Below, piece by piece: positions 26,913 through 35,344 of a stretch of DNA of 64,000 bases. Made by a program: the position numbers and the translations under genes. Every line of letters starts with the position of its first letter. The first letter of the stretch is position 1. The DNA is from Streptomyces litmocidini (GTDB taxonomy: Bacteria; Actinomycetota; Actinomycetes; Streptomycetales; Streptomycetaceae). The notes below the pieces were generated by a model that worked only from the letters and a program-made list of their open reading frames with translations, ran no database searches and was not told the origin of the DNA. The stretch is taken from contig NZ_BMTQ01000003.1 in the NCBI RefSeq assembly GCF_014649755.1, forward strand, positions 372,001-436,000. The letters run 5' to 3'.

Positions 26913-26926
26913 TGAGAGCGCTCTCA
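26913..26926. promoter_or_regulatory. LacI-type operator before the GH81 gene
   Basis: TGAGAGCGCTCTCA, a perfect 14-bp palindrome, followed by a half-site (GAGCG). It is identical to the core at 27066-27079 and near-identical to that at 21752-21765. Confidence 0.82.
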
Positions 26927-27065
26927 GAGCGTCGGAAACGTAGAACCTGCGAAACGACCGTGTCAATGGATTGAACACAAAAGGGAGTTGAGCTCGCACA
27001 CCGTCCGATGTGCCTTCGAGTCTTGACGGGCAACCCTCTCCCCGGGCACGCTCCCCCCGCAGGCT

Positions 27066-27079
27066 TGAGAGCGCTCTCA
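27066..27079. promoter_or_regulatory. LacI-type operator before the sugar importer genes
   Basis: A second perfect TGAGAGCGCTCTCA, followed by a half-site (GCTCTC) and only 37 bp before the binding-protein start. The two operators bracket a 140-bp region that must hold the divergent promoters. Confidence 0.82.
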
Positions 27080-27116
27080 GACGCTCTCGCTCGTTCCGGA
27101 GCCAAGGAGGCTTCCC

Positions 27117-28421
27117 ATGCCCATCGCCCGAGCCGCCAGAAGAACCGCCGTCCGCCTGGGGGCGGTCGTGCTCACCGGGGCCCTGCTCGCCGCCTGCGGA
27201 AGTTCGACGGACGGCGCGTCCGGGGACGGCGCCGGGGGCGAGGTCACGGTCACCGTGGACCTGTTCGGCTCCTTCGGGTACAAGGAGGCCGGCCTGTACG
27301 CGGAGTACGAGAGGCTCCACCCCGGCGTCACCGTCAAGCAGACGGACACCGAGGACGAGGCCGACTACTGGAAGTCCCTCCAGACCCGGCTCGCCGGCGG
27401 CGGTGGCCTCGCCGACGTGCAGGGCATCGAGGTCGGCCGGATCGCCTCCGTCACCCAGCAGCAGGCCGAGCGCTTCGAGGACCTCAGGAAGTACGGGGCG
27501 GAGGCGCTCGAGAACCGGTTCGCCCCGGCCAAGTGGGCCGCCGCCACCGGCAAGGGCGGCGAGGTCCTCGGCCTCGGCACGGACGTCGGCCCGGAGGCCA
27601 TGTGCTACCGGAAGGACCTGTTCGAGCAGGCCGGACTGCCCACCGACCGCGAGGAACTGGCGAAGAAGTGGGCCACCTGGGACGGCTACCTGGAGCTCGG
27701 CAAGCGGTACAAGGCGAAGGCTCCCGGCAGGAGCGCGTGGATCGACAGCGTCGGCAGCCTGTACTCGATCATGATCGGGCAGGAGAAGGAGCGGTACTAC
27801 GACGCATCCGGAAAGCTGATCTGGGAGGACAACCCCGCTCTGCGCACCGCCTGGGACCACGCCGTCGAGGCCGCGCGGGGCGGACTGAGCGCCAAGCTCG
27901 ACCAGTGGTCCCCCCAGTGGAACCAGGCCTTCGCCGCCGGCTCCTTCGCCACGCTCCCCTGCCCCGCCTGGATGCTCGGGTACATCAAGGGCCAGGCCGG
28001 TGAGGCCGGCAAGGGCAGGTGGGACGTCGCCGCGCTCCCCGGCGGCGCGGGCAACTGGGGCGGCTCCTACCTCACCGTGCCCAGGGCGGCGAAGCACAAG
28101 AAGGAGGCGTACGAGCTGATCGAGTGGCTCACCGCGCCCGAGCAGCAGACCCGGCTCTTCGAGAAGCAGGGCAACTTCCCCTCCGCCACCGGCGCGATCG
28201 ACGAGGTCGCCGGCGCGAAGGACCCGTTCTTCTCCGGCGCCCCGATCGGAAAGATCTTCGGCGACGCGGCGAAGGCGGCCCCGGTCCAGGTCCTCGGCGT
28301 GCACGACCAGAACATCGCGCAGCAGATCACCAACGCGCTGAGCGAGGTCGAGCGCAAGGGCACCTCGCCCGAGGAGGCCTGGTCGAACGCCAGGAAGGGC
28401 GTCGAGAACACCATCGACTGA
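27117..28421 (+). CDS. sugar ABC transporter substrate-binding lipoprotein (CUT1)
   Basis: A 434-residue family 1 extracellular solute-binding protein. The signal peptide ends in the lipobox LAAC (Cys27), then a Gly/Ser linker, VTVDLFGSFGYKEAG, and the two-lobed fold with WDHAVEAARGGLSAKLDQWSPQWNQAFAAG and FPSATGAIDEV. CUT1 receptors take oligosaccharides. With GH81 and GH1 around it, laminari-oligosaccharides are the likely ligand. AAGGAGG before the ATG is near-ideal. Its role equals CebE in the cellobiose importer. The ATPase (MsiK-type, usually shared) is not in the window. Confidence 0.88.
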   Translation: MPIARAARRTAVRLGAVVLTGALLAACGSSTDGASGDGAGGEVTVTVDLFGSFGYKEAGLYAEYERLHPGVTVKQTDTEDEADYWKSLQTRLAGGGGLADVQGIEVGRIASVTQQQAERFEDLRKYGAEALENRFAPAKWAAATGKGGEVLGLGTDVGPEAMCYRKDLFEQAGLPTDREELAKKWATWDGYLELGKRYKAKAPGRSAWIDSVGSLYSIMIGQEKERYYDASGKLIWEDNPALRTAWDHAVEAARGGLSAKLDQWSPQWNQAFAAGSFATLPCPAWMLGYIKGQAGEAGKGRWDVAALPGGAGNWGGSYLTVPRAAKHKKEAYELIEWLTAPEQQTRLFEKQGNFPSATGAIDEVAGAKDPFFSGAPIGKIFGDAAKAAPVQVLGVHDQNIAQQITNALSEVERKGTSPEEAWSNARKGVENTID

Positions 28422-28450
28422 CGCGGAACCGGCCACCGGACGCCGTGCGC

Positions 28451-28510
28451 GCCCGCCCGGGCGCCGGGCACGCCCGCCGGGCGCCGGGCACGCCCGCCGG
28501 GCGCCCCGCG
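28451..28510. repeat. three 20-bp palindromic repeats between receptor and permease genes
   Basis: Three near-identical 20-bp units (28451-28470, 28471-28490, 28491-28510), each containing a CGCCCG/CGGGCG-type palindrome. They fill part of the 201-bp gap between the receptor stop and the first permease. They can fold as tandem hairpins in the mRNA. Such elements often stabilise the upstream message, giving more receptor than permease. Confidence 0.6.
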
Positions 28511-28622
28511 CACCCGCTGCCCGCCGCGCCCGCCCGTCGCCCGCCGCCCCTGCTCGCCGCGCGTGCCCCTCCGGCGCCACCCCGCCCCCCTTTCCGCCCC
28601 GCCCCCATCGAAGGGCCGCCTC

Positions 28623-29585
28623 GTGACCCTCACCGCACCCCCGGCACCGGCCGTGCCGCGCACCGTCCCTCCGGCCCCGCCGGGGGCCGCCCGGCGGGCC
28701 TGGCGGACGGTCTCGCCGTACGCCTACCTCGCCCCGTTCTTCACCCTGTTCGTCGCCTTCGGCCTCTTCCCGCTGCTCTACACCGCCTTCGTCTCCCTCT
28801 ACCGGGTGGAGCTCCAGACACCCGGCGACATGGAGTGGCGCGGCCTCGGCAACTACACCGCGCTCCTCCGCGACGCGTACTTCTGGGTGTCGCTGCGCAA
28901 CACCTTCACCATCGGCGTGCTCTCCACCGTGCCGCAGCTGGTCATGGCCCTCGGGCTCGCCCACCTGCTGAACCACCGGATGCGCGGCCGCACCTTCCTG
29001 CGCACGGCGGTCCTGCTGCCGTACGCGACCTCGGTCGCCGCCGCCACCCTCGTCTTCGCCCAGCTCTTCGGCCGCGACTTCGGGCTGATCAACTACGTGC
29101 TCGGCCTCGTCGGCATCGACCCCGTCGACTGGCAGAACGGCACGGTCGCCTCGCAGATCGCGGTGTCCACGGTCGTCATCTGGCGCTGGACCGGCTACAA
29201 CACGCTGATCTACCTGGCCGGCATGCAGTCCGTACCGGTCGAGCTGTACGAGGCGGCCGCGATGGACGGCGCCTCGCGGTGGCGCCAGTTCTTCCACGTC
29301 ACGCTGCCGGGGCTGCGGCCCACCATCCTCTTCACCGTCGTCGTCTCCACGATCGGCGCGACCCAGCTGTTCGGCGAGCCGCTGCTCCTGGAGGGGTCGG
29401 TCTCGGGCGGCATCTCGCACCAGTACCAGACGCTCGGCCTCTACCTGTACGAGCAGGGGTGGGGCTTCTTCCACCTGGGGCGGGCCGCGGCCGTCGCCTG
29501 GGTGATGTTCCTGCTGATCCTGGTGCTCGTCGGGCTCAACGCCCTGATCGCGCGCCGCCGTTCCCGCAAGGAGGCCGGCCGATGA
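28623..29585 (+). CDS. sugar ABC transporter permease, MalF-like (CebF-type)
   Basis: A 320-residue CUT1 permease with six hydrophobic helices and the EAA loop (ELYEAAAMDGASRWRQFFHVTLPGLRPTI) that docks on the ATPase. The GTG at 28623 is used because GAAGGG lies just upstream. A start at 28563 would add a Pro-rich unconserved head. Its stop overlaps the next gene by four bases. Confidence 0.9.
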   Translation: MTLTAPPAPAVPRTVPPAPPGAARRAWRTVSPYAYLAPFFTLFVAFGLFPLLYTAFVSLYRVELQTPGDMEWRGLGNYTALLRDAYFWVSLRNTFTIGVLSTVPQLVMALGLAHLLNHRMRGRTFLRTAVLLPYATSVAAATLVFAQLFGRDFGLINYVLGLVGIDPVDWQNGTVASQIAVSTVVIWRWTGYNTLIYLAGMQSVPVELYEAAAMDGASRWRQFFHVTLPGLRPTILFTVVVSTIGATQLFGEPLLLEGSVSGGISHQYQTLGLYLYEQGWGFFHLGRAAAVAWVMFLLILVLVGLNALIARRRSRKEAGR

Positions 29586-30448
29586 CCGCGCTCGCACCTC
29601 CGGTTCGCAGCGGCCCCTCCCGGGCGGGGCGCACCCTGCACGCCGGGCCGCTCGCCTACGCGGTCCTCGTCGTCGCCGTGCTGTTCTCCGCCTTCCCGTT
29701 CTACTGGACGGTCGTCGCCGCGAGCCGTTCCAACGCCGACCTGGCGAAGGTCCCGCCGGCCCTGCTGCCCGGCCCGCACCTGATGCGCAACTTCGAGGCG
29801 GTCCTCGAGGAGGCCGACATCGGCAGGGCGCTGCTGAACTCGCTCCTCGTCTCCGGTTCGGTCACCCTCGGTACGGTCCTGTGCTGCACGCTGGCCGGTT
29901 TCGCCTTCGCGAAGCTCCGCTTCCGGGGCCGGGGCGCGCTGCTCGCGGTCACCGTGGGCACCATGATGATCCCGCCGCAGCTGGGGGTGATCCCGCTGTT
30001 CATGCTGATCGCCGAACTCGGGTGGGTGAACCAGCTCCAGTCGGTGGTGCTGCCCGGCCTGGTCTCGGCGTTCGGGGTGTTCTTCATGCGGCAGTACCTG
30101 GTGCAGTCGCTGCCGGACGAGCTGATCGAGGCGGCCCGGGTCGACGGCGCGTCCACCGCCAGGACCTTCTGGTCGATCGTGGTGCCGATCGCCCGGCCCG
30201 GCATGGCCGTGCTCGGCCTGCTGACCTTCATGGCCGCGTGGAACGACTTCTTCTGGCCCGTCGTCGCGCTCTCCTCCTCCGAGCCCACCGTCCAGGTCGC
30301 ACTGCGCCAGCTCGGCGGCGGCTACGTCCACGACCAGTCCGTGATCATGGCGGGCACCCTGCTGGGCACCCTGCCGGTGCTGCTCGTCTTCGGCCTCCTC
30401 GGCCGGCAGATCGTCGGCGGCATCATGCAGGGCGCGGTCAAGGGCTGA
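29582..30448 (+). CDS. sugar ABC transporter permease, MalG-like (CebG-type)
   Basis: A 288-residue CUT1 permease. It has six helices and the EAA loop DELIEAARVDGASTARTFWSIVVPIARPG. The C-terminal RQIVGGIMQGAVKG is typical of MalG/CebG. The ATG overlaps the previous stop (ATGA), and AAGGAGG lies at the end of the upstream gene. With the previous product it forms the channel for the oligosaccharide receptor at 27117. Confidence 0.92.
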   Translation: MTALAPPVRSGPSRAGRTLHAGPLAYAVLVVAVLFSAFPFYWTVVAASRSNADLAKVPPALLPGPHLMRNFEAVLEEADIGRALLNSLLVSGSVTLGTVLCCTLAGFAFAKLRFRGRGALLAVTVGTMMIPPQLGVIPLFMLIAELGWVNQLQSVVLPGLVSAFGVFFMRQYLVQSLPDELIEAARVDGASTARTFWSIVVPIARPGMAVLGLLTFMAAWNDFFWPVVALSSSEPTVQVALRQLGGGYVHDQSVIMAGTLLGTLPVLLVFGLLGRQIVGGIMQGAVKG

Positions 30449-30506
30449 CACCCGTCGCTTCCCGTCCTCCGCCGACAAGACTTTCCTTCAAGGGAGTTGA
30501 CCCATC

Positions 30507-31913
30507 ATGACCGCGCTCGACACCCGCTCCGGGCTCATGGCCCCGCTCCGCTTCCCGGAGGGCTTCCGCTGGGGCACGGCCACCGCCGCGTACCAGATCG
30601 AGGGGGCCGCCGCCGAGGACGGCCGCGGCCCCTCCATCTGGGACGCCTTCAGCCGTACGCCCGGCAAGGTGCGCAACGGCGACACCGGTGACATCGCCGC
30701 CGACCACTACCACCGGGTCGACGAGGACGTCGCCCTGATGCGGCGGCTCGGCGTGACCGACTACCGCTTCTCGATCTCCTGGTCGCGGGTCCAGCCCACC
30801 GGGCGCGGACCGGCCGTCCGCAAGGGGCTGGACTTCTACCGGCGGCTCACCGACGCGCTCCTGGAGGCCGGGATCCGGCCGGTGGCGACGCTCTACCACT
30901 GGGACCTCCCGCAGGAGCTGGAGACCGCCGCCGGCGGCTGGCCGCACCGGGAGACCGCGTACCGGTTCGCCGAGTACGCGCACGTCATGGGGGACGCGCT
31001 CGGCGACCGGGTCGCCACCTGGACCACGCTCAACGAGCCCTGGTGCGCGGCCTTCCTCGGTTACGGGAACGGCGTGCACGCCCCGGGCCGGACCAGCGAC
31101 GTCGCCGCGTTGCGCGCGGCGCACCACCTGAACCTGGCGCACGGCCTCGCGGCCCGGGCGCTGCGCGGTGTGCTGCCCGGTTCGGCGGAGGTGTCCCTGA
31201 CCCTCAACCTCCATGCGGTACGGGCGCGTTCGCAGGATCCGGAGGACCTGGACGCGGCCCGGCGGATCGACGCCGTCGGCAACCGGATCTTCCTCGACCC
31301 GGTCTTCCACGGCCGGCTGCCCGAGGACCTGGTCCATGACACGGCGGCCGTCACGGACTGGTCGTTCGTCCGGGACGGCGACCTGGCGACGGCGGCCGCG
31401 CCGCTCGACTCGCTGGGCATCAACTACTACTCGCCGGCCGTCGTCGCGGCCGGCACCTCCGAGTCGCCGTCGCCGTGGGCGGGCGCCGAGCGGCACGTGC
31501 GGTTCGAGCCGGCGCCCGGGCCGCGCACGGCCATGGACTGGCCGGTGGACGCGGACGGACTGCACGAACTCCTGATCCGGCTGCGGGACGAACTGCCCGG
31601 CGTTCCGCTGGTCATCACCGAGAACGGCGCCGCGTACGACGACTACGCCGACCCCTCGGGGAACGTGAAGGACCCGGAACGGGTGGCGTACCTGCACGCT
31701 CACCTGGCGGCGGTGCACCGGGCGCTCGCGGACGGCGCCGACGTGCGCGGCTACTTCCTGTGGTCGCTGCTCGACAACTTCGAGTGGGCGTACGGCTACA
31801 GCAAGCGGTTCGGCATCGTCCACGTGGACTTCGCGACGCAGCGGCGGACCCCGAAGGACAGCGCCCGCTGGTACGCGGAGGTCATCGCCCGGGGCGGTCT
31901 CGCGGAGTCCTGA
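30507..31913 (+). CDS. GH1 beta-glucosidase (BglC-like)
   Basis: A 468-residue family 1 glycosidase. The N-terminal [20 protein letters not shown], acid/base Glu177 in TLNEPW and nucleophile Glu372 in [10 protein letters not shown] are intact. SWSRVQPTG and [20 protein letters not shown] complete the pattern. No signal peptide is present, so it acts inside the cell on imported disaccharides or oligosaccharides, releasing glucose. AAGGGAGTTG precedes the ATG, 58 bp after the permease. In the cellobiose system the equivalent gene is bglC. Here beta-1,3-linked sugars are the likely substrate. Confidence 0.92.
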   Translation: MTALDTRSGLMAPLRFPEGFRWGTATAAYQIEGAAAEDGRGPSIWDAFSRTPGKVRNGDTGDIAADHYHRVDEDVALMRRLGVTDYRFSISWSRVQPTGRGPAVRKGLDFYRRLTDALLEAGIRPVATLYHWDLPQELETAAGGWPHRETAYRFAEYAHVMGDALGDRVATWTTLNEPWCAAFLGYGNGVHAPGRTSDVAALRAAHHLNLAHGLAARALRGVLPGSAEVSLTLNLHAVRARSQDPEDLDAARRIDAVGNRIFLDPVFHGRLPEDLVHDTAAVTDWSFVRDGDLATAAAPLDSLGINYYSPAVVAAGTSESPSPWAGAERHVRFEPAPGPRTAMDWPVDADGLHELLIRLRDELPGVPLVITENGAAYDDYADPSGNVKDPERVAYLHAHLAAVHRALADGADVRGYFLWSLLDNFEWAYGYSKRFGIVHVDFATQRRTPKDSARWYAEVIARGGLAES

Positions 31914-31925
31914 GACCGCCCCGGG
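31888..31925 (+). terminator. hairpin terminator overlapping the GH1 stop codon
   Basis: Perfect 14-bp arms 31888-31901 and 31912-31925 with a 10-base loop that includes the GH1 stop (31911-31913). It also lies just past the stop of the convergent lipoprotein gene (31932), so it can serve both strands. Confidence 0.75.
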
Positions 31926-31931
31926 CGGGTC

Positions 31932-32642
31932 CTACTCCTTCAGGGCGCCGGCGACGAATTCCTGCGTGCGCGCCGCGGCCGACTCGATCGGGACGTACTG
32001 GTCGTCGAAGGGGAAGAAGTCCAGGACTCCGGCCGCCCCGTAGTTCGCCCAGAAGCAGGTCGTCATCGGGAAGGTGTCGGTGACGTTCTGCCGGCACTTC
32101 ACGACGAGGGTGCCGCTGGTGACGGTCTTCGTGGCGCCGTGGAAGTTCCGGCCGTAGCCCGTCGCCAGCCTCGTGGAGGCGTCGAAGATGCGGTTCAGCG
32201 CGGCGGTGGGGTCCTTCACGTCCTCGTACAGGTCGGTCCGGGCGGTGAAGACGGGAGCCGAGGCGGACATGGTGCCCTTGCGGAGGACGTTGCGCGGGCT
32301 GCCGAAGCAGGACACCTCGTCGGCGACGTCCCCGCCGCCGTCCTCGATCTCCTTCAGACCGTCGTCGCCGGTGACCCTCATGTCGAGGTCGCTGCCGAAG
32401 CGGAAGCCGCCGTCGCCCTCGTCGCAGACGAGCTCCTCCATGGTCGGCACGGCGACGGTGGTGTAGCGGGTGCCGGGGTCCGCGGCGAGCTCCTCCGCCT
32501 TCGCCCGGCCGGTGCCCCCGGCGGACGCCTCCGCCGGGGACCTGTCCGCCGACCGCGCCGCGTCGGACGGCTCGCCGGTGCCGCAGCCCGTCGCCGCCGC
32601 CGCCAGAACGACCGCGGCGACGGCTGTCCTCCACCTGGTCAC
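31932..32642 (-). CDS. secreted lipoprotein of unknown function
   Basis: A 236-residue protein. The signal peptide TRWRTAVAAVVLAAAATGC gives a lipobox cysteine at 20. It is followed by a Ser/Ala/Gly-rich linker to about 50 and a globular domain of about 180 residues with four cysteines (LVCDEGD, VSCFGS, VVKCRQN, TTCFWANYGAAG). This spacing suggests two disulfides. It resembles the broad group of small actinobacterial lipoproteins (DUF3558-like in layout), but I cannot assign a family. The GTG at 32642 is preceded by GGGGGAG. A farther start would place charged residues before the signal. Confidence 0.65.
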   Translation of the reverse strand: MTRWRTAVAAVVLAAAATGCGTGEPSDAARSADRSPAEASAGGTGRAKAEELAADPGTRYTTVAVPTMEELVCDEGDGGFRFGSDLDMRVTGDDGLKEIEDGGGDVADEVSCFGSPRNVLRKGTMSASAPVFTARTDLYEDVKDPTAALNRIFDASTRLATGYGRNFHGATKTVTSGTLVVKCRQNVTDTFPMTTCFWANYGAAGVLDFFPFDDQYVPIESAAARTQEFVAGALKE

Positions 32643-32809
32643 GTGTACGCTCCCCCGAGAAATCGCGAAGTCGATCATGATCTTGGCGATCATACGAGGC
32701 CCGCACCCTCCTGGTCACCCGGCCCCGTACGGGGTGCGCACCTCGGTCGGAGCGCGATCCGTTCGGCGGAAGCCCGCTCGGAGGGCGTGGAGAGCGACGG
32801 ACGAGCCCT

Positions 32810-33205
32810 TCAGGCGGCGCGTCGGTCCGCGGAGAGCAGCCGGCTCCAGCGGCGGCGCTCCGTGACGACGGTCGCGGCGGCCAGCGCGGTCACGGTCACC
32901 GCCGCCCAGGCGGGCCAGGCGAGCCACGAGGAGACCACGGCGGCGGCCAGCTGGAGCAGCACCAGCAGGATCGTGACCCGCCCCGGCACCGCGACGATCA
33001 CCTGGGCCTTGTCCCCCGGGGTGGAGAAAAGGGTCGGGAGACCGATCAGGACCACCACGGACAGGACGGCGAGCGGCCACGAGTGTCCGGCCAGCGCCCA
33101 GGGCGTGGCCACCCAGGCGACGAGTTCCGTCGCGAACCGCAGGGCGGACGCGACACCGTCGTCGGGTCGTCCTGAATCCGTTTCTCCACCGGCGACGTCC
33201 CTCAC
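32810..33205 (-). CDS. small membrane protein, possibly DUF2568/YrdB-like
   Basis: A 131-residue protein with four hydrophobic segments (about 27-41, 45-60, 74-92, 95-112). ALRFATELVAWVATPWALAG followed by a short loop and LIGLPTLFSTPGDK resembles the DUF2568 pattern (RFxxEL, then W). The function of that family is unknown. The start is a GTG with a weak ribosome site. It lies 60 bp upstream of a terminator-like hairpin at 33246. The 167-bp gap to the lipoprotein gene holds nothing I recognise. Confidence 0.55.
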   Translation of the reverse strand: MRDVAGGETDSGRPDDGVASALRFATELVAWVATPWALAGHSWPLAVLSVVVLIGLPTLFSTPGDKAQVIVAVPGRVTILLVLLQLAAAVVSSWLAWPAWAAVTVTALAAATVVTERRRWSRLLSADRRAA

Positions 33206-33245
33206 CCGCGGACGATCTCACGGCGGGCGGGCGGAGGGAAGGGCT

Positions 33246-33262
33246 CCCGCCGCCCCGGCGGG
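33246..33262 (-). terminator. hairpin after the PL6 gene
   Basis: A perfect 7-bp inverted repeat (CCCGCCG / CGGCGGG) with loop CCC, immediately beyond the PL6 stop on the minus strand. Confidence 0.5.
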
Positions 33263-33263
33263 C

Positions 33264-34682
33264 TCAGGAGGCGTTCGGGCCCACGTCCGTCGGGGTGAGG
33301 GGGCGGCGGACCGGCGCCAGGGTCGAGTACTCGTCGGAGCCGACGTCGCGCGCCGTGCCGCGGGCGTGGCCGTCGATGTCCTCGGGGACCGCCACCGTGG
33401 TGAGGGTCGCGGCTCCGATCGCGGGGCTGCCCGCCGAGAGGCGGAAGACGCCGTCCGGGGACTGCGTCAGGCGGGGGTCGACGCGGGTGTAGCCGGCGTT
33501 GGGGAGGGTGCCGTCGGAGGCCGCGCCCCAGAGGATGTTGCCCTGCCAGACGAAGCCGGTGTTCGCGCCCAGCGCGACGAGGCTGCCGCTGTCCCCGACG
33601 ATGAGGTTGTCGGCGACGACCGCGTCACGCGGCTCGTAGGCGCGGGTCTCGCCCGAGAGGGAACTCTTGTTGCCGCGCAGGGTGTTGTGCACGATCACCG
33701 CACGGTCGCAGGCGTCGTTGCCGCGCCGCTCCTCGGTGGTCTCGCCCTCGTGGTGGTCGCGCGTGGTGCCGCTGCCGATGACCAGGGCCCGGCCGGTGAG
33801 GCCGGCGAGGTGGTTGTTCACGACGAGGTGGTCGTTTCCGTAGAGGCGGATGCCCTCCTTGCCGCCGAGGAGCCAGTTGCCCTCGACGGTGGAGCCGTTG
33901 CCGTGGCGGAGCACGATGCCGCCCTGGCTGGCGCGGATCGTGTTGTACCGGATCGTGTTGCCGGAGGACTTCACCGAGATGGCCTCGGGGTCGCCGTCGC
34001 ACCGCTCGAACAGGTTGTACTCCACGATCGCGTCCGCGGTGGACAGCGCCCGGCTGCTGACGCCGAGCCGGATCGACTCGCCGCCGTTGGTGCCGGTGTA
34101 GCCGTGGTCGGAGAAGTGGTTCTTGAAGACGTGGAGGCGCTGGGCCACGGCGGTCGTGCCGGGGCCGTCGACGACGAGGAAGATGCCCTGGGTCGTGCGC
34201 TCGTGGAAGTGGTTCCGGTCGATCTTGGCGTCGTCGCCCTCCACGAGGACCCAGTCGAGGCCGTCCACGTCCGCGAACCGGATGTCGTTGCGGGTCAGCC
34301 GGATGCCCGTGCTGCCGGCCGGGATCTCCAGGGTGCCGCTCTGCCGGAGCGCGAAGCCGCTGATGGTCACGGCGCTGGCGCCGTCGAGGACGAAGCTGCG
34401 CTCGCCGCGCAGGACGGCGCCGCCGCGGGTCTGCGAGACGATCGTGATGCCGCTGCGTCCGGAGACGTCGATGGCGCCGCCCGAGGGGACCGTGTACGTG
34501 CCGTCGGCGACGACGATCCGGTCGCCGGGGACCGCCCGGTCGATCGCGCTCTGCAGCGCGCTCAGGGAGGTGACGGGCGCCGGGTCGGCCGCCGAGGCGC
34601 TCGTGGCGAGCAGGGTGTCGAGCGGGACGGCGGCGGCCGCCGTGCCCAGCAGCGAGCCCTTGAGGAAGGTACGTCGTCGCAT
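33264..34682 (-). CDS. polysaccharide lyase family 6-like parallel beta-helix protein (alginate/chondroitinase B type)
   Basis: A 472-residue exported protein. The Tat signal MRRRTFLKGSLLGTAAAA is followed by a parallel beta-helix with many N-x-[IF] turns. PL6 landmarks are present: NHFSDHGYTGTNGGESIRLG, then YNLFERCDGDPEAISVKSSGNTIRYNT, carrying the acidic Ca-binding residues and the lysine that neutralises the uronate, and a later GIRLYGNDHLVVNNH. PL6 enzymes cut alginate or dermatan sulfate by beta-elimination. The substrate here is not certain. AGGAGAC before the ATG fits. The gene is single, with no uronate-uptake neighbours. Confidence 0.82.
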   Translation of the reverse strand: MRRRTFLKGSLLGTAAAAVPLDTLLATSASAADPAPVTSLSALQSAIDRAVPGDRIVVADGTYTVPSGGAIDVSGRSGITIVSQTRGGAVLRGERSFVLDGASAVTISGFALRQSGTLEIPAGSTGIRLTRNDIRFADVDGLDWVLVEGDDAKIDRNHFHERTTQGIFLVVDGPGTTAVAQRLHVFKNHFSDHGYTGTNGGESIRLGVSSRALSTADAIVEYNLFERCDGDPEAISVKSSGNTIRYNTIRASQGGIVLRHGNGSTVEGNWLLGGKEGIRLYGNDHLVVNNHLAGLTGRALVIGSGTTRDHHEGETTEERRGNDACDRAVIVHNTLRGNKSSLSGETRAYEPRDAVVADNLIVGDSGSLVALGANTGFVWQGNILWGAASDGTLPNAGYTRVDPRLTQSPDGVFRLSAGSPAIGAATLTTVAVPEDIDGHARGTARDVGSDEYSTLAPVRRPLTPTDVGPNAS

Positions 34683-35344
34683 GATGTCTCCTGGTAGTAG
34701 GGGAAGTCGTCGTCCTGTGCCCCGTCACCGGGGACGCGCCGGTGTCGGCCCGGTCCCGTCGGCCGGACCCCCGAGGGGGCTTCGACGCGTGGGGGCCCGG
34801 GGCGGGCCCCCACGGCCCGTCCCGGGCCCCGACCGGTCGGAGCCGGTTCGGTCGCCGTCTGCGCGGCGGCCCTGCCCCCGTCCTTCCCGGCGCCGCCCCC
34901 ACGACGGCCCCCGTCAGGACGACGGCCGCCACGGCGCCCGCCCCGGTCCCGCTCGTTCCGCTCGGCTCCCCGGAACGCACCGGCGGGCATGCCGGACGGG
35001 TGGTCGTCCCTCCCCGGCCTGCCGACACGCACCAGCCTGCCGCGCGCCGCTCACGTCTCGCTCACGTTCCGCTAACGCCCGGGGACCCGACGGATCGGTG
35101 AGGAGGGCCGTCGGGGCGGCCGCGCCGCCGGAACGCGGCAACCGGCCGCCGTCGGCCGGACGACGGCGCGCAGGCGGTGGACGCGGCGGTGGCGCTCCCC
35201 GGGAACGCCCCGGCCGGTTTCTCCGCCTCCACCGGCGGATCGACGGACCGCCGTGCGCTCACGGGGCGCGGATCGGTTGCTGAGGTAACGTGCTGGCCGC
35301 TCGGAGCCCGTACCCGATCTCTTCAGAAGAAGCGAGCGACACCG
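34683..35344. other. 662-bp gene-free stretch
   Basis: The gap between the PL6 and ATP-grasp gene starts is unusually long. It is GC-rich with several short open frames on both strands (Arg/Pro/Gly-rich), none with a ribosome site plus plausible protein. Repeated CTCACGT words occur at about 35050-35075. Divergent promoters should lie here, but I cannot place them and see no operator palindrome. Confidence 0.5.

Noticed and set aside
23113..26943. A 1276-codon plus-strand open frame antisense to the DLH and GH81 genes
   Set aside because: Composition is Gly/Val/Arg-rich with no motifs, while the opposite strand gives clear DLH and GH81 signatures.
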